NCBI GenBank assembly: GCA_044507775.1
Contig: JBIQIY010000001.1
Span: 248,001 to 312,000, forward strand
DNA length: 64,000 bases
Reading direction: 5' to 3'
Source: Chryseosolibacter sp044507775
GTDB taxonomy: Bacteria > Bacteroidota > Bacteroidia > Cytophagales > Cyclobacteriaceae
Part shown: one piece after another, positions 1 through 8,035 of the stretch
How the letters are laid out: every line of letters begins with the position of its first letter
Numbering within the stretch: the stretch's first letter is position 1
Notes under the pieces: generated by a model
Seen by the model: the letters and a program-made list of their open reading frames with translations, nothing else
Database searches by the model: none
What the model was told of the DNA's origin: nothing
Program-made: the position numbers and the translations under genes

Positions 1-136
1 GGATTCGGACCACCGGAAGCGCGGAATTTTTATCCCGGTTAACAAATAAATGCGCGTGATACCATGCGGAACGCGCGATACAGCTTCCCTTCTTCAGCCC
101 GAACTTGTAGATGTCATAAACCACTTGAAAAATCAT
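1..136 (-). CDS. Partial hypothetical protein, N-terminus only
   Basis: A minus-strand frame opens at an ATG (134-136) and stays open for 45 codons to the window edge; the predicted product begins MIFQVVYDIYKFGLKKG. Codon choice looks like that of the neighbouring genes and no stop interrupts it, but the piece is short and I recognise no family. It would be divergent from the T9SS cargo gene at 237, with about 100 bp between the two starts. It could equally be a chance open frame. Confidence 0.3.
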   Translation of the reverse strand, partial: MIFQVVYDIYKFGLKKGSCIARSAWYHAHLFVNRDKNSALPVVRI

Positions 137-236
137 TTTGCGGTCTCGCAAAAAAAGTTATATTTATCATTCATGCACATGAACGGAGGAATGGCTTTAC
201 ACGCCTTGAGGAGAATGTAACCTGATTTTTGTTATC

Positions 237-1223
237 ATGACCATTCGCAGCGCCATTCGCAGGAAATTTCCTTTGTGTCTGATAGCCTTCCTAATCACTT
301 TTGCAGGATATGATGTCTCCGCGCAGGAGTCGTGTGATTGCCCGGCGATTTGGGACTGCAGCCCTTGCACAGACGGAATTACATCATTAAGTCTGAAGTA
401 CGCCGCGACGGGAACTTCAGCGGTCTCAATCAAAGTAGAAGACCAGCATGCTTCGGTCTTTGATGCAAGCATCTCTCCAGGCGATACGATTGTACTGAAC
501 GGTTCACTTAGCAATGGACGATTCGCGGGCAATAAGTTGTTCATTGAGGAAAACGGCGTTCTAAAAACCACGCTCAATATTTCCTGTTCAACGCCTCTTT
601 ACGTCAAATCGGTATTTGGAGATTTCATCCTCATAGGCGGCACGACGAGGACCGGCGGCTCTCTCTGCTGCGATCCGGCTACGCTCGAGCGCGTGCCACC
701 CGTGTTTGCCGAATGCCCGGACGATATTACACAGCGCAGTGGCGCTGCCACGGAAATGCCCGTTTACTGGCGCGTTCCGGTGGCCTCGGATGAATGTGGT
801 GAGCCCAGGGTTGTTTCAACACACGAACCTGGTGACCTCTTCCCGATCGGATCCACGGAAGTCGTGTACACGGCCACCGACAGAAGTGGCAACACCGCCA
901 CCTGCAGTTTCCAGGTCAATGTCAACCCGGAACTTGATCTTGAATTAACCACGGTGCTCACTCCGGATGGTGATGGCATCAACGATGAATGGTTACTATC
1001 AGACATTGACAAATACCCCGATAACCAGGTGACCGTTGTCGACCGGTGGGGCAGCGTGATCTTCACCGCTTCCGGCTACGACAATGAAAAAGTCGTGTGG
1101 ACCGGGCGGAATACATCGGGAACGGTCGTTCCTACCGGTACCTATTTCTATGCCATCACGGTCCGGCTAGGCACATCCACCGTGGAAAAACGTGGATTTC
1201 TGGAATTAATCAGGCCGCGATGA
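237..1223 (+). CDS. Secreted T9SS type-B cargo with HYR domain (gliding motility-associated C-terminal domain)
   Basis: 328 aa. A signal peptide covers residues 1-30, ending VSA-Q. Residues 34-141 form a Cys-rich beta domain resembling DUF7467, with a typical GDF...GG ending. Residues 154-230 are an HYR (hyalin-like) domain with the YTATDRSGNTATC signature. Residues 240-310 are the type-B sorting domain, with TPDGDGIND, the DRWG turn and the PTGTYFYAI end. In known systems this C-terminal domain sends the protein through the type IX secretion system and anchors or releases it at the cell surface. The stop codon overlaps the start of the PorP/SprF gene (ATGA), which fits the known SprB/SprF pairing of type-B cargo with a dedicated partner. 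The ligand or function of the Cys-rich part is unknown. Confidence 0.9.
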   Translation: MTIRSAIRRKFPLCLIAFLITFAGYDVSAQESCDCPAIWDCSPCTDGITSLSLKYAATGTSAVSIKVEDQHASVFDASISPGDTIVLNGSLSNGRFAGNKLFIEENGVLKTTLNISCSTPLYVKSVFGDFILIGGTTRTGGSLCCDPATLERVPPVFAECPDDITQRSGAATEMPVYWRVPVASDECGEPRVVSTHEPGDLFPIGSTEVVYTATDRSGNTATCSFQVNVNPELDLELTTVLTPDGDGINDEWLLSDIDKYPDNQVTVVDRWGSVIFTASGYDNEKVVWTGRNTSGTVVPTGTYFYAITVRLGTSTVEKRGFLELIRPR

Positions 1224-2155
1224 TCCGCAAGACGACTTTCCCCGCCATCCAATTGCTAACACTGCTTCAACTATGCATGGCCGTTTGCCAACCCGCCTAT
1301 TCACAGCAACGAGGTCACTATACGCAATATATGTTTAACGGATTCCTCATCAACCCCGCATACGCCGGAGCGGACGGCCCGTTGAACGTCACATTTCTGC
1401 ATCGCAGCCAGTGGGCCGGCGTCAAAGGGGCGCCTTCGACACAAACGCTTCTTGTAAATTCCCTTTTCCGCGACAAGCAAATGGGCGCGGGACTCAGTAT
1501 GGTGAACGAGCAGATTGGAATTCACCGGAATCTGTTCGCGCTTGCCAATTACGCTTTTCATCTCCCCGTGGGGCCTGAACAATATCTTTCCCTCGGCTTA
1601 CAGGCAGGCATACACAGCAGTCGTTCGGATTACGGCAGCCTCATCGGCGACATGACTAACGACCCCAACCTTTGCAATACCCTTATTAATACGAACGCGT
1701 TTGAGTTTGGTGCAGGACTTTATTTTCGATCTCCCAAGATTCATGTCGGACTTTCCGCACCGGCATTGGTACCCGGAAAAATAGAACTGAACGACACGGT
1801 CACCGTTAAACTGGCCAACGCAAACTATTTCCTGTTTTCAAAGTACACGATACAGGCAAGTGAAGCCCTTGCCCTGGAACCCGGTGCGCTGATAAAATAT
1901 CTTCCAGGAGTACCGCTTTCGTTTGATGTGAATTTAAATGTGGTTTTTCAGAAAGTCCTGACAGCAGGAATTTCCTATCGCAACAGTGAGTCCGTTGACT
2001 TTCTCGTGATGGCGCGGATGACGCCGCAGCTGCAGGTGGGCTATTCATACGATTATCCCATTGGGGATATCCGGAGAATTTCGAACGGATCACATGAAGT
2101 GATGGCTAGTTATCTATTCAAATTTGCCCGGTCAGGAGTCACATCACCGCGTTAA
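1220..2155 (+). CDS. PorP/SprF family type IX secretion system outer-membrane protein
   Basis: 311 aa from the ATG at 1220. This start overlaps the upstream stop (ATGA) and places a signal peptide first (MIRKTTFPAIQLLT, ending AYSQ). The frame is open further upstream to 1097, but that part lies inside the cargo gene. The mature part starts with the family hallmark QRGHYTQYMFNGFLINPAYAGA and continues as a beta-rich outer-membrane-type protein (SQWAGVKGAP, GLQAGI, YLFKFAR end). PorP/SprF proteins pair with type-B sorting domains and are needed for delivery or retention of those cargos on the surface, so this one probably serves the gene immediately upstream. Confidence 0.92.
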   Translation: MIRKTTFPAIQLLTLLQLCMAVCQPAYSQQRGHYTQYMFNGFLINPAYAGADGPLNVTFLHRSQWAGVKGAPSTQTLLVNSLFRDKQMGAGLSMVNEQIGIHRNLFALANYAFHLPVGPEQYLSLGLQAGIHSSRSDYGSLIGDMTNDPNLCNTLINTNAFEFGAGLYFRSPKIHVGLSAPALVPGKIELNDTVTVKLANANYFLFSKYTIQASEALALEPGALIKYLPGVPLSFDVNLNVVFQKVLTAGISYRNSESVDFLVMARMTPQLQVGYSYDYPIGDIRRISNGSHEVMASYLFKFARSGVTSPR

Positions 2156-2158
2156 GCC

Positions 2159-3757
2159 ATGGTCAAGATGCACTTAGCCGCATTGCTGCAAATCGCCCTG
2201 ATACTTTTGATCGCTGAGACTTCAGTGGCCCAAAATACCGTCTTCAGCGTATTCAAAAATCAGCTGGCCATTGCCGATGAGCAATATGCGACGCAAAATT
2301 ACCAATCGGCACTCGACTCATATCTGAAAACCGGCGCCGTTGAGGCGAATGCCGGATTGAGCGCAAAGATCGCCCGCTGTCACTATTTCCTCAGAGGCTA
2401 TGATCAGGCTGTGAAATGGTACGGGCCGCTACATCTTTCAAATGATCTGTCATTGACGGACTTGTACTATTACGCAGAGGCATTGTCGTCTTTGAAGAGA
2501 TATTCAGAGGCGACGAGTGTTTATCGCGCCTGCCTCGCGAAGGATCCCGAAAACGATATTCTTGTAAAGAAAATCTGGAGACTCGACAACATCCGGTTCC
2601 TCTACGAAGACTCATCTCACTATTCCCTCGAACCCGCGGGCATTAATACGGAGTTTTCCGAAATGCATGCAATACCATATGCGGATGGACTCTTGTTCCT
2701 GTCCAACCGCAAGACGCGCCGCGCAATTGAACACGTGGATGCCTCCACCGGTGGAGCCTTCTATCGGATGTTCTACGCCCGAAAATATATCGATAGCGTG
2801 TCAATCCCCGAGGTGCCAAAATATGCGCAACCGGAACCATGGCGTACTGCAACATCACTAAAATTTCACCAGGGGCCGGTGGCATTTTTTAACGACGGTA
2901 AGAAAATGGTGCTCGCGAGAACAGGAAGTGTGACCGGGCGCAACGGCACGAGAACCCTCCAGCTATTTTTCGAAGAATTGCGCGATGGGCGATGGAAAGA
3001 AAGTGAAGAGTTTCCGTTCAATAACCCGGACTATTCGATTACCGATCCTTCGATCAGCAAGGATGGATCCGTGTTGTATTTTTCATCCGACATGCCCGGC
3101 GGCAAAGGAGGAAAAGATTTGTACGTTTCCCGCCGACTTGCCGGGAAATGGACTAAACCTCTCAACCTGACGCAGGTTAACACGCAGTACGATGAAACTT
3201 CTCCCTGCATTGCGGCAAACGGCGTCCTGTACTTTTCGTCGAACGGCCACCCCGGACTTGGTGGGCTGGACATCTTCAGGCTACAAACAGTGGACGGTTC
3301 TCCCGAAATTCAGAATCTCGGCTATCCGATGAACTCAAATGCGGACGAGTTCGGCATTGTCATAGACTCCATGAACACCCATGGCTACCTTTCGTCCAAC
3401 AGGAGAAACGGAGCGGATGACGATATTTATGAGTTTGATATCGACCTGCAGACATATCCATTGATAATCGCCGGGGTGGTAAAATACAAGCAGGTCAACT
3501 GGGCAGATTCTTCGGAACTGTTTGTCCTGCCAAATGCCAGGCTAACCGTAATTGACAACTCGCGGAAGGCTACAGTATACGAATGCACGTCCGACTCCAC
3601 TGGCGCATTCAGCATCGAAATTCCCTATTTCAGTACGTACAAACTAAAAGTGACGGCAAATGATGGTGAAGAAAACATTGTGAGCTTCGAGATTCCAAAG
3701 CATCGGGTACCTGGAGACACGCATGAAATCGTTGTTGTAAAAGACCCATTTGAATGA
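2159..3757 (+). CDS. TPR and PD40 repeat protein (PorE-like without OmpA domain)
   Basis: 532 aa. A signal peptide (residues 1-24) is followed by TPR-like helices at about 28-140 and by WD40-like PD40 repeats at about 165-430. Clear repeat signatures are DGSVLYFSSDMPGGKGGKDL and NGVLYFSSNGHPGLGGLDIF. The last 100 residues are a carboxypeptidase-regulatory-like beta domain. T9SS component PorE has TPR, PD40 and a C-terminal OmpA peptidoglycan-binding domain; this protein ends before any OmpA domain. It starts 3 bp after the SprF stop and overlaps the kinase start (ATGA), so it is very likely cotranscribed. A role as periplasmic scaffold is inferred from architecture and position only. Confidence 0.85.
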   Translation: MVKMHLAALLQIALILLIAETSVAQNTVFSVFKNQLAIADEQYATQNYQSALDSYLKTGAVEANAGLSAKIARCHYFLRGYDQAVKWYGPLHLSNDLSLTDLYYYAEALSSLKRYSEATSVYRACLAKDPENDILVKKIWRLDNIRFLYEDSSHYSLEPAGINTEFSEMHAIPYADGLLFLSNRKTRRAIEHVDASTGGAFYRMFYARKYIDSVSIPEVPKYAQPEPWRTATSLKFHQGPVAFFNDGKKMVLARTGSVTGRNGTRTLQLFFEELRDGRWKESEEFPFNNPDYSITDPSISKDGSVLYFSSDMPGGKGGKDLYVSRRLAGKWTKPLNLTQVNTQYDETSPCIAANGVLYFSSNGHPGLGGLDIFRLQTVDGSPEIQNLGYPMNSNADEFGIVIDSMNTHGYLSSNRRNGADDDIYEFDIDLQTYPLIIAGVVKYKQVNWADSSELFVLPNARLTVIDNSRKATVYECTSDSTGAFSIEIPYFSTYKLKVTANDGEENIVSFEIPKHRVPGDTHEIVVVKDPFE

Positions 3758-5853
3758 CATACCCTCGACGTAAACGAATAAAAGCAGGACTCCTCCAATT
3801 TGGAATCTTCTGCTGCTGTTGCCTGGCCATTCACAATGTGAATGCTCAGCAGAAGCACGTCGTCCAGATCAAGGTATTCGATCAGCAGCTTAAGCCGATG
3901 CCCAATGCGGGCATATCCATCAATGAGATGGAATATATGACCGTTGGAAAGAACGGCGCCGGCTATGTCGAGTTAGCAGATGCGGATCTGCCTCCGAAGT
4001 CAATTGGTGTTCAGGATCCCGAACTGGAGGCAGCCTCCTGGAATTACAGCAAAGGTATAATTGAGATCATCGTCAGGAAGAAGAATTACAAGTTAGTTCA
4101 GTTCATTGTGCGGGATCAGGCCGGTATGCCGTTGGCGCAAACAGAAATCACATTCAAAGGTACGCCGAATGTTACCGCGCGAACCAATCGCGATGGCAGA
4201 TTTGAAATCCCCGTCGGCCTGGATGAAAAAACGTTCACCACCGACCGGTTTCTCATCAACAATTATTCGATCAAGAACATTGCCGTCTCCGCGTCTGGCG
4301 GCATCATCACAGCAGAGGTAATACCCGTTGTAACGGAGCAACCGGGCAAGAATGAAAAACCCACAAACCAGGAGTACTTCAGCGACTTCGATCTTTCAAA
4401 GCTCGATTCCATCCGATCGATAACAGTGTTCTACGCCATTTTTAAAAATTACCATGTCAGGAACCTGGATGACCGGGTCAAGGCAAGGCTCGACGCGAAA
4501 CTGAAGTCGCTGGTGGAAGCCCTCGCTGATTCGGTCGGGCGCGACGACGAACTGACCTTTATCGGAAGAATTTCCGACTCGTCGTTTGTAAGCGATGACG
4601 TCAAGAACCTCCTCGCGCAGGCGACACTGGAGAGTCAGGCACTCCAGCAAAATAAGGGAAGCTTCGACGAAAAAATCCAGGTGATAAGAGAAAAGCTGGA
4701 AGCCGGCGTTGGAAACCTCACTCCTGAAATGCGAAAAATTCTTCTTTCAGACCTGGAGCGCCTGCAGCAGATACTGGAGGAAAACGAAAGCCAATTCTAC
4801 CGGAACCAGAATCACTACCGTTTGATCCTGGGTTCGCTTACAGAAAAATATTTTGATCTCGAGCACCTGGAAACACGCCTTTCCATAAGTGAAGCACAAA
4901 GAGTGCAGGAACAACAAATGTTCAGAAAAAGGCTGCTGACAATTCTAGCGGTTGTGGTAATCATTGTCGCTATCCTGGTGTTCCTTGTTTACATCCGCAA
5001 CAAATTAAAGGCGCAGAAAAAAGAGCTTGTCCTTGCGAACGCCGAAATAATAAGGATAAATGAAAACCTTGAAAACCTGGTTTCCCTACGAACGAAATCC
5101 CTAAAGGAAGCCAATCGCGAACTGGATCTTTTTCTCTATAAGGCTTCACATGATCTGAGAACTCCGGTGAGTTCTATAATCGGACTTGGGCACCTGGCTA
5201 CTCTGAACCCCGCGAGCAGCGAATCGAAGGATTTGTTCGAAAAGGTCCTCCAGTCAGCCCATTCGATGGATCGTTTGCTGCAAAAGCTTCGGATCATCAG
5301 CGAGATCAACCAGCCGGGACAATTCTCGACCGTTGAAATTCTTCCCATCATCCAGGAGATTGAGCAAAGTTTTTCCGATTCCGTTAGCGAGCACCGTATC
5401 AAGGTTACGATCACGTGCGCGGAAGATGTGCGGTTCCATACGAACAAGACGTTGACCGAAGCCATCCTCTTCTATCTCTTTGAAAATGCTATTTTCTTCA
5501 GTGCAATAAAGAATCAGGCGCAGCCGGAAGTCGAGTTTTCCGCTCGCATGACACACGGAATGGCTGAATTTAGCTTGCGCGACAATGGCATCGGCATCGA
5601 TGAAAAAATCCGAGACAATATTTACGATATGTTTTTCGTGGGCTACGAAGGTTCGAGGGGAAATGGACTGGGACTCTATATTGTAGGGAAGGCAGTTCAG
5701 GCGTTAAAGGGGACCATCACGGCGGAATCCGAACTCGACCGCTTCACGCGGTTCGTCGTTACAATTCCTGCGGACCTTCCTGCTATTGAACCCGTCGAAT
5801 CAGAGCCCGATAACCTTGTGGCAAAAGACGAAGCAAACGATCCTTTTACTTAA
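3754..5853 (+). CDS. Membrane sensor histidine kinase with periplasmic beta domains and coiled coil
   Basis: 699 aa. A signal peptide (1-31) is followed by two carboxypeptidase-regulatory-like beta modules at about 34-190, a helical coiled-coil region at about 210-390, one transmembrane helix at 394-413, a cytoplasmic coiled coil, HisKA with the H-box KASHDLRTPVSS (phosphorylated His466), and HATPase_c with an N box (FENAIFFS), DNGIGID and GNGLGLYIV. There is no receiver domain and no response regulator next to it. The start overlaps the PD40 gene stop by ATGA, linking the kinase to the type IX genes. Its first periplasmic domain resembles the C-terminal domain of the PD40 protein, so the two may sense or bind something together (inference). 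Confidence 0.88.
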   Translation: MTYPRRKRIKAGLLQFGIFCCCCLAIHNVNAQQKHVVQIKVFDQQLKPMPNAGISINEMEYMTVGKNGAGYVELADADLPPKSIGVQDPELEAASWNYSKGIIEIIVRKKNYKLVQFIVRDQAGMPLAQTEITFKGTPNVTARTNRDGRFEIPVGLDEKTFTTDRFLINNYSIKNIAVSASGGIITAEVIPVVTEQPGKNEKPTNQEYFSDFDLSKLDSIRSITVFYAIFKNYHVRNLDDRVKARLDAKLKSLVEALADSVGRDDELTFIGRISDSSFVSDDVKNLLAQATLESQALQQNKGSFDEKIQVIREKLEAGVGNLTPEMRKILLSDLERLQQILEENESQFYRNQNHYRLILGSLTEKYFDLEHLETRLSISEAQRVQEQQMFRKRLLTILAVVVIIVAILVFLVYIRNKLKAQKKELVLANAEIIRINENLENLVSLRTKSLKEANRELDLFLYKASHDLRTPVSSIIGLGHLATLNPASSESKDLFEKVLQSAHSMDRLLQKLRIISEINQPGQFSTVEILPIIQEIEQSFSDSVSEHRIKVTITCAEDVRFHTNKTLTEAILFYLFENAIFFSAIKNQAQPEVEFSARMTHGMAEFSLRDNGIGIDEKIRDNIYDMFFVGYEGSRGNGLGLYIVGKAVQALKGTITAESELDRFTRFVVTIPADLPAIEPVESEPDNLVAKDEANDPFT

Positions 5854-6202
5854 CCCCGTGGCCGGACAAATACTCCTTCAGCGCAACGGCCTGGTTATGC
5901 TGTTCATCCTTTGCGCCGAATAATAGGGTAATAACGCGTTCCTTTTTTTGCAGGGTGCGTATTTGTTCAATCAGGTCGGCCCTGGCTTCGAGTTCCTTGA
6001 AGTACTTCCGCCGGAAGCCTTCCCACTTCTTTTCGTCGTGAGAGAACCAGTTGCGGAGTGCGGTGCTCGGGCCGATTTCCTTCAACCACAAATCCACGGC
6101 TGCGGTTTCCTTCGATACTCCCCTTGGCCACAAGCGATCTACCAGTATGCGATAACCGTCCTGTTTGTCGTGCCCTTCATACACTCTCTTTATTTTTATC
6201 AT
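5846..6202 (-). CDS. DUF488 family protein (YeaO type)
   Basis: 118 aa from ATG 6202 (MIKIKRVYEG), which gives the usual family N-terminus; the frame stays open upstream to 6262 but that would overlap the haemoglobin gene. The DUF488 signature YRILVDRLWPRGVSKE is present, followed by WLKEIGPS and WFSHDEKKW. The function of the family is not established. It is the last gene of a four-gene minus-strand set and lies 4 bp behind the truncated haemoglobin. Its end overlaps the end of the convergent histidine kinase gene by 8 bp. Confidence 0.88.
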   Translation of the reverse strand: MIKIKRVYEGHDKQDGYRILVDRLWPRGVSKETAAVDLWLKEIGPSTALRNWFSHDEKKWEGFRRKYFKELEARADLIEQIRTLQKKERVITLLFGAKDEQHNQAVALKEYLSGHGVK

Positions 6203-6206
6203 GGCA

Positions 6207-6569
6207 TTAAAACCTGCTGAACTCAAGCCGCGACTGAAACTCTTCGGACTTCTTAATAACAATTACCTTGGCTTTTGCGGCCATCTCGCCTTCGTAAAGG
6301 CTGTCAATCGTATCGAGAAAAAAAGTAAGCCACCGAATAAAGTGCTTGCTGCTAAACATCCGTTCGATGTGTTCGGGAAAACGCTGGCCCTGATCAGTCG
6401 TCCCCGAAAGCAAAGCGGTCTCCCAGTATTTATACAACAGTTCCTTGTGCGAATCAGAGTCGGCTATCCGTGAGAAAATGGGGCCCAGGAGATCGTCCTC
6501 CCCTGCTCTGTGATAAAAAGTGTCAACCAATGTCTTGATATCCGACTGGTCTTTAATATCTCGGCGCAT
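6207..6569 (-). CDS. Group III truncated haemoglobin
   Basis: 120 aa. The 2-on-2 globin fold of group III is recognisable: an N-terminal helix with LVDTFYHRAGEDDLLGPIF, then KYWETALL, then HFIRWLTFFLDTID, in which His76 fits the proximal haem ligand (F8). Truncated haemoglobins bind O2 or NO and often act in NO dioxygenation or sensing. Here the gene sits between an Rrf2 regulator and a DUF488 gene downstream of a di-iron repair protein, which supports a nitrosative-stress role. The 69 bp between this gene and the Rrf2 gene holds no obvious terminator. Confidence 0.9.
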   Translation of the reverse strand: MRRDIKDQSDIKTLVDTFYHRAGEDDLLGPIFSRIADSDSHKELLYKYWETALLSGTTDQGQRFPEHIERMFSSKHFIRWLTFFLDTIDSLYEGEMAAKAKVIVIKKSEEFQSRLEFSRF

Positions 6570-6638
6570 AATAATTATTTAGAAACACCGGAGTGTTAAC
6601 TCCTGGTACAATGGATGAAAAAATATTCTGCAAGTACA

Positions 6639-7073
6639 CTATCTCTTTATTAAAAACGTTTCGCCGTTGACGAAACCGGTTGCGAGTTGCTGGAGTGTGT
6701 TTTCTGTTAGCATGGCCACAACCCGGTCGCGGATTTGTTTGTATTCATGATGGATCGGACAGGGTTTCTTATCCGAGCATTTTGATATTCCCAGGCCGCA
6801 GTTCACAAACAGGTTATCTCCGTCAATAGCCTTCACGATATCGATCACCGGAATACTGCTGGCCTCCGGCTCCAAAAAGAATCCGCCATGAGGCCCTTTT
6901 ATCGATCCGACAATTCCCTGTCGGGAAAGCATCTGAAGCACTTTTGCTATGAACGGCTCGGGCGTTTCCGTGTTGCGGGAAATATCCTTTATTCCCACCC
7001 TCGAGCCATTGGAAGTCTCAGTAAGGATGTAGATCATGGCCCGGATCGCGTATTCGCATGCCTTCGAAAACAT
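6639..7073 (-). CDS. Rrf2 family transcriptional regulator with three candidate Fe-S cysteines
   Basis: 144 aa. A winged helix-turn-helix at 1-65 carries the Rrf2 signature EYAIRAMIYI and the wing SIKGPHGGFFL. Cys92, Cys99 and Cys105 are spaced C-X6-C-X5-C, close to the [Fe-S] ligands of NsrR and IscR. Known relatives sense NO or Fe-S status. The gene follows the di-iron repair gene by 11 bp and precedes the haemoglobin, so it probably autoregulates this operon. A candidate operator is the AAAAGAC/GTCTTTT palindrome at 7840-7859. Whether it is NsrR-like or IscR-like cannot be decided from sequence alone. Confidence 0.9.
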   Translation of the reverse strand: MFSKACEYAIRAMIYILTETSNGSRVGIKDISRNTETPEPFIAKVLQMLSRQGIVGSIKGPHGGFFLEPEASSIPVIDIVKAIDGDNLFVNCGLGISKCSDKKPCPIHHEYKQIRDRVVAMLTENTLQQLATGFVNGETFLIKR

Positions 7074-7084
7074 AGAGAAATATT

Positions 7085-7792
7085 TTAGTTTGAAGTCGTA
7101 CTCAGGGAAGACGCCAGCTCAAGGGCGCCGGGAAACAGGACGTTGTTTTCCAGGTGCATGTGGATCTTCAAATCCTCCTCCAACTCCTTCATCGCACTGT
7201 ACGTTAGTTTCAGGGCGTAATCCGCGTGGGGCGGAGCATCGTAACTGTCCGTTAACTGCGACAAGGTCGTTAGTATTGACGCCTCATACTGGTGGTCGGC
7301 TCGCATGGAAGCAAACGGGTGATCGATCAGGTTAAAATTCGGTAAGTCGGTCTGCTTCGCGCGACACATCTTCATGATAAAAGGAAATACAACAAATTCC
7401 TCATGCTTCATGTGAACGGTCAGGTATGCTGAAAGTTCATCAAACTTTTTCCGCACCTCCAGAAGGTTTTCATGCACCTCGCTGTTGCTCAGCAGGCGAT
7501 CGAGCGTGTTGTGTATAAAGACGATCTTCCTCCTGGCGAACGTATGATGCGTCCTGAGAATATAAGTTGTCAACTCAGGCATGGACATGTCCTTGAAATC
7601 GGGCGCGTGTGTGGTCAGGGCCGAAAGGTCTTCAATGATACTGGCCATCGACACCTGGTCTTGAACGCAGGCTTCTTCCAATGATCGCTCTCCCCGGGAA
7701 TAAAAATTGACACCGTAATAACTAAACACGGATGCTGCCAGCACGTTGTTCATCACGATGCGGCCGACAGGATCGGACTTTCTCACATTCAT
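7085..7792 (-). CDS. ric: Di-iron iron-sulfur cluster repair protein (RIC/YtfE/ScdA family), variant N-terminus
   Basis: 235 aa. The N-terminal ScdA-type domain (residues 1-60) is followed by a hemerythrin-like helical domain with the expected His/Glu ligands (VHMKHEEFVVFP, IHMHLENNVLFP, and His residues near RADHQYE). The family normally carries two adjacent cysteines in a DFCCGG-like loop; here the loop reads NFYSRGERSLEEAC, so the Cys pair at about 31-32 is replaced by Tyr-Ser. RIC proteins restore Fe-S clusters after NO or oxidative damage and may release NO-bound iron. It is the first gene of the operon and is divergent from copA. Confidence 0.9.
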   Translation of the reverse strand: MNVRKSDPVGRIVMNNVLAASVFSYYGVNFYSRGERSLEEACVQDQVSMASIIEDLSALTTHAPDFKDMSMPELTTYILRTHHTFARRKIVFIHNTLDRLLSNSEVHENLLEVRKKFDELSAYLTVHMKHEEFVVFPFIMKMCRAKQTDLPNFNLIDHPFASMRADHQYEASILTTLSQLTDSYDAPPHADYALKLTYSAMKELEEDLKIHMHLENNVLFPGALELASSLSTTSN

Positions 7793-7839
7793 TGATCTTT
7801 CAGGTCGGAGCCCTAATTTAAAACGCGTTTTTTCCGATT

Positions 7840-7859
7840 AAAAGACTTTTTTGTCTTTT
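7840..7859. promoter_or_regulatory. AT-rich palindrome upstream of the RIC/Rrf2 operon, candidate operator
   Basis: AAAAGAC (7840-7846) and GTCTTTT (7853-7859) form a perfect 7-bp inverted repeat with six T between them, 48-67 bp upstream of the RIC start codon. Being upstream of an operon that contains its own Rrf2 regulator makes it a candidate operator. On RNA it could also form a weak hairpin. Confidence 0.4.
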
Positions 7860-7941
7860 TTTCACCAGGAAAGCTTTGACCTTCTTTTATCCGCAACCGA
7901 GTGCGCAACCGGAATAACGAGACACTACCCATGTGCACGCA

Positions 7942-7955
7942 ATGATGTAAATCAA
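7942..7955. promoter_or_regulatory. FNR/CRP-family binding site candidate between ric and copA
   Basis: ATGATGTAAATCAA matches the FNR consensus TTGAT-N4-ATCAA at 9 of 10 defined positions, with perfect TGAT and ATCA half-sites. It is centred about 87 bp upstream of the copA ATG and about 156 bp upstream of the divergent ric start, and could serve either gene. No Crp/Fnr-type regulator is encoded in the window. Confidence 0.5.
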
Positions 7956-8035
7956 AGCCCGAAAAGTATAAAACTTAATCCGGCGGTGGATTGTATCATT
8001 AATAGAGTTAATGAAGCTAATTTAAACGCATCCTT

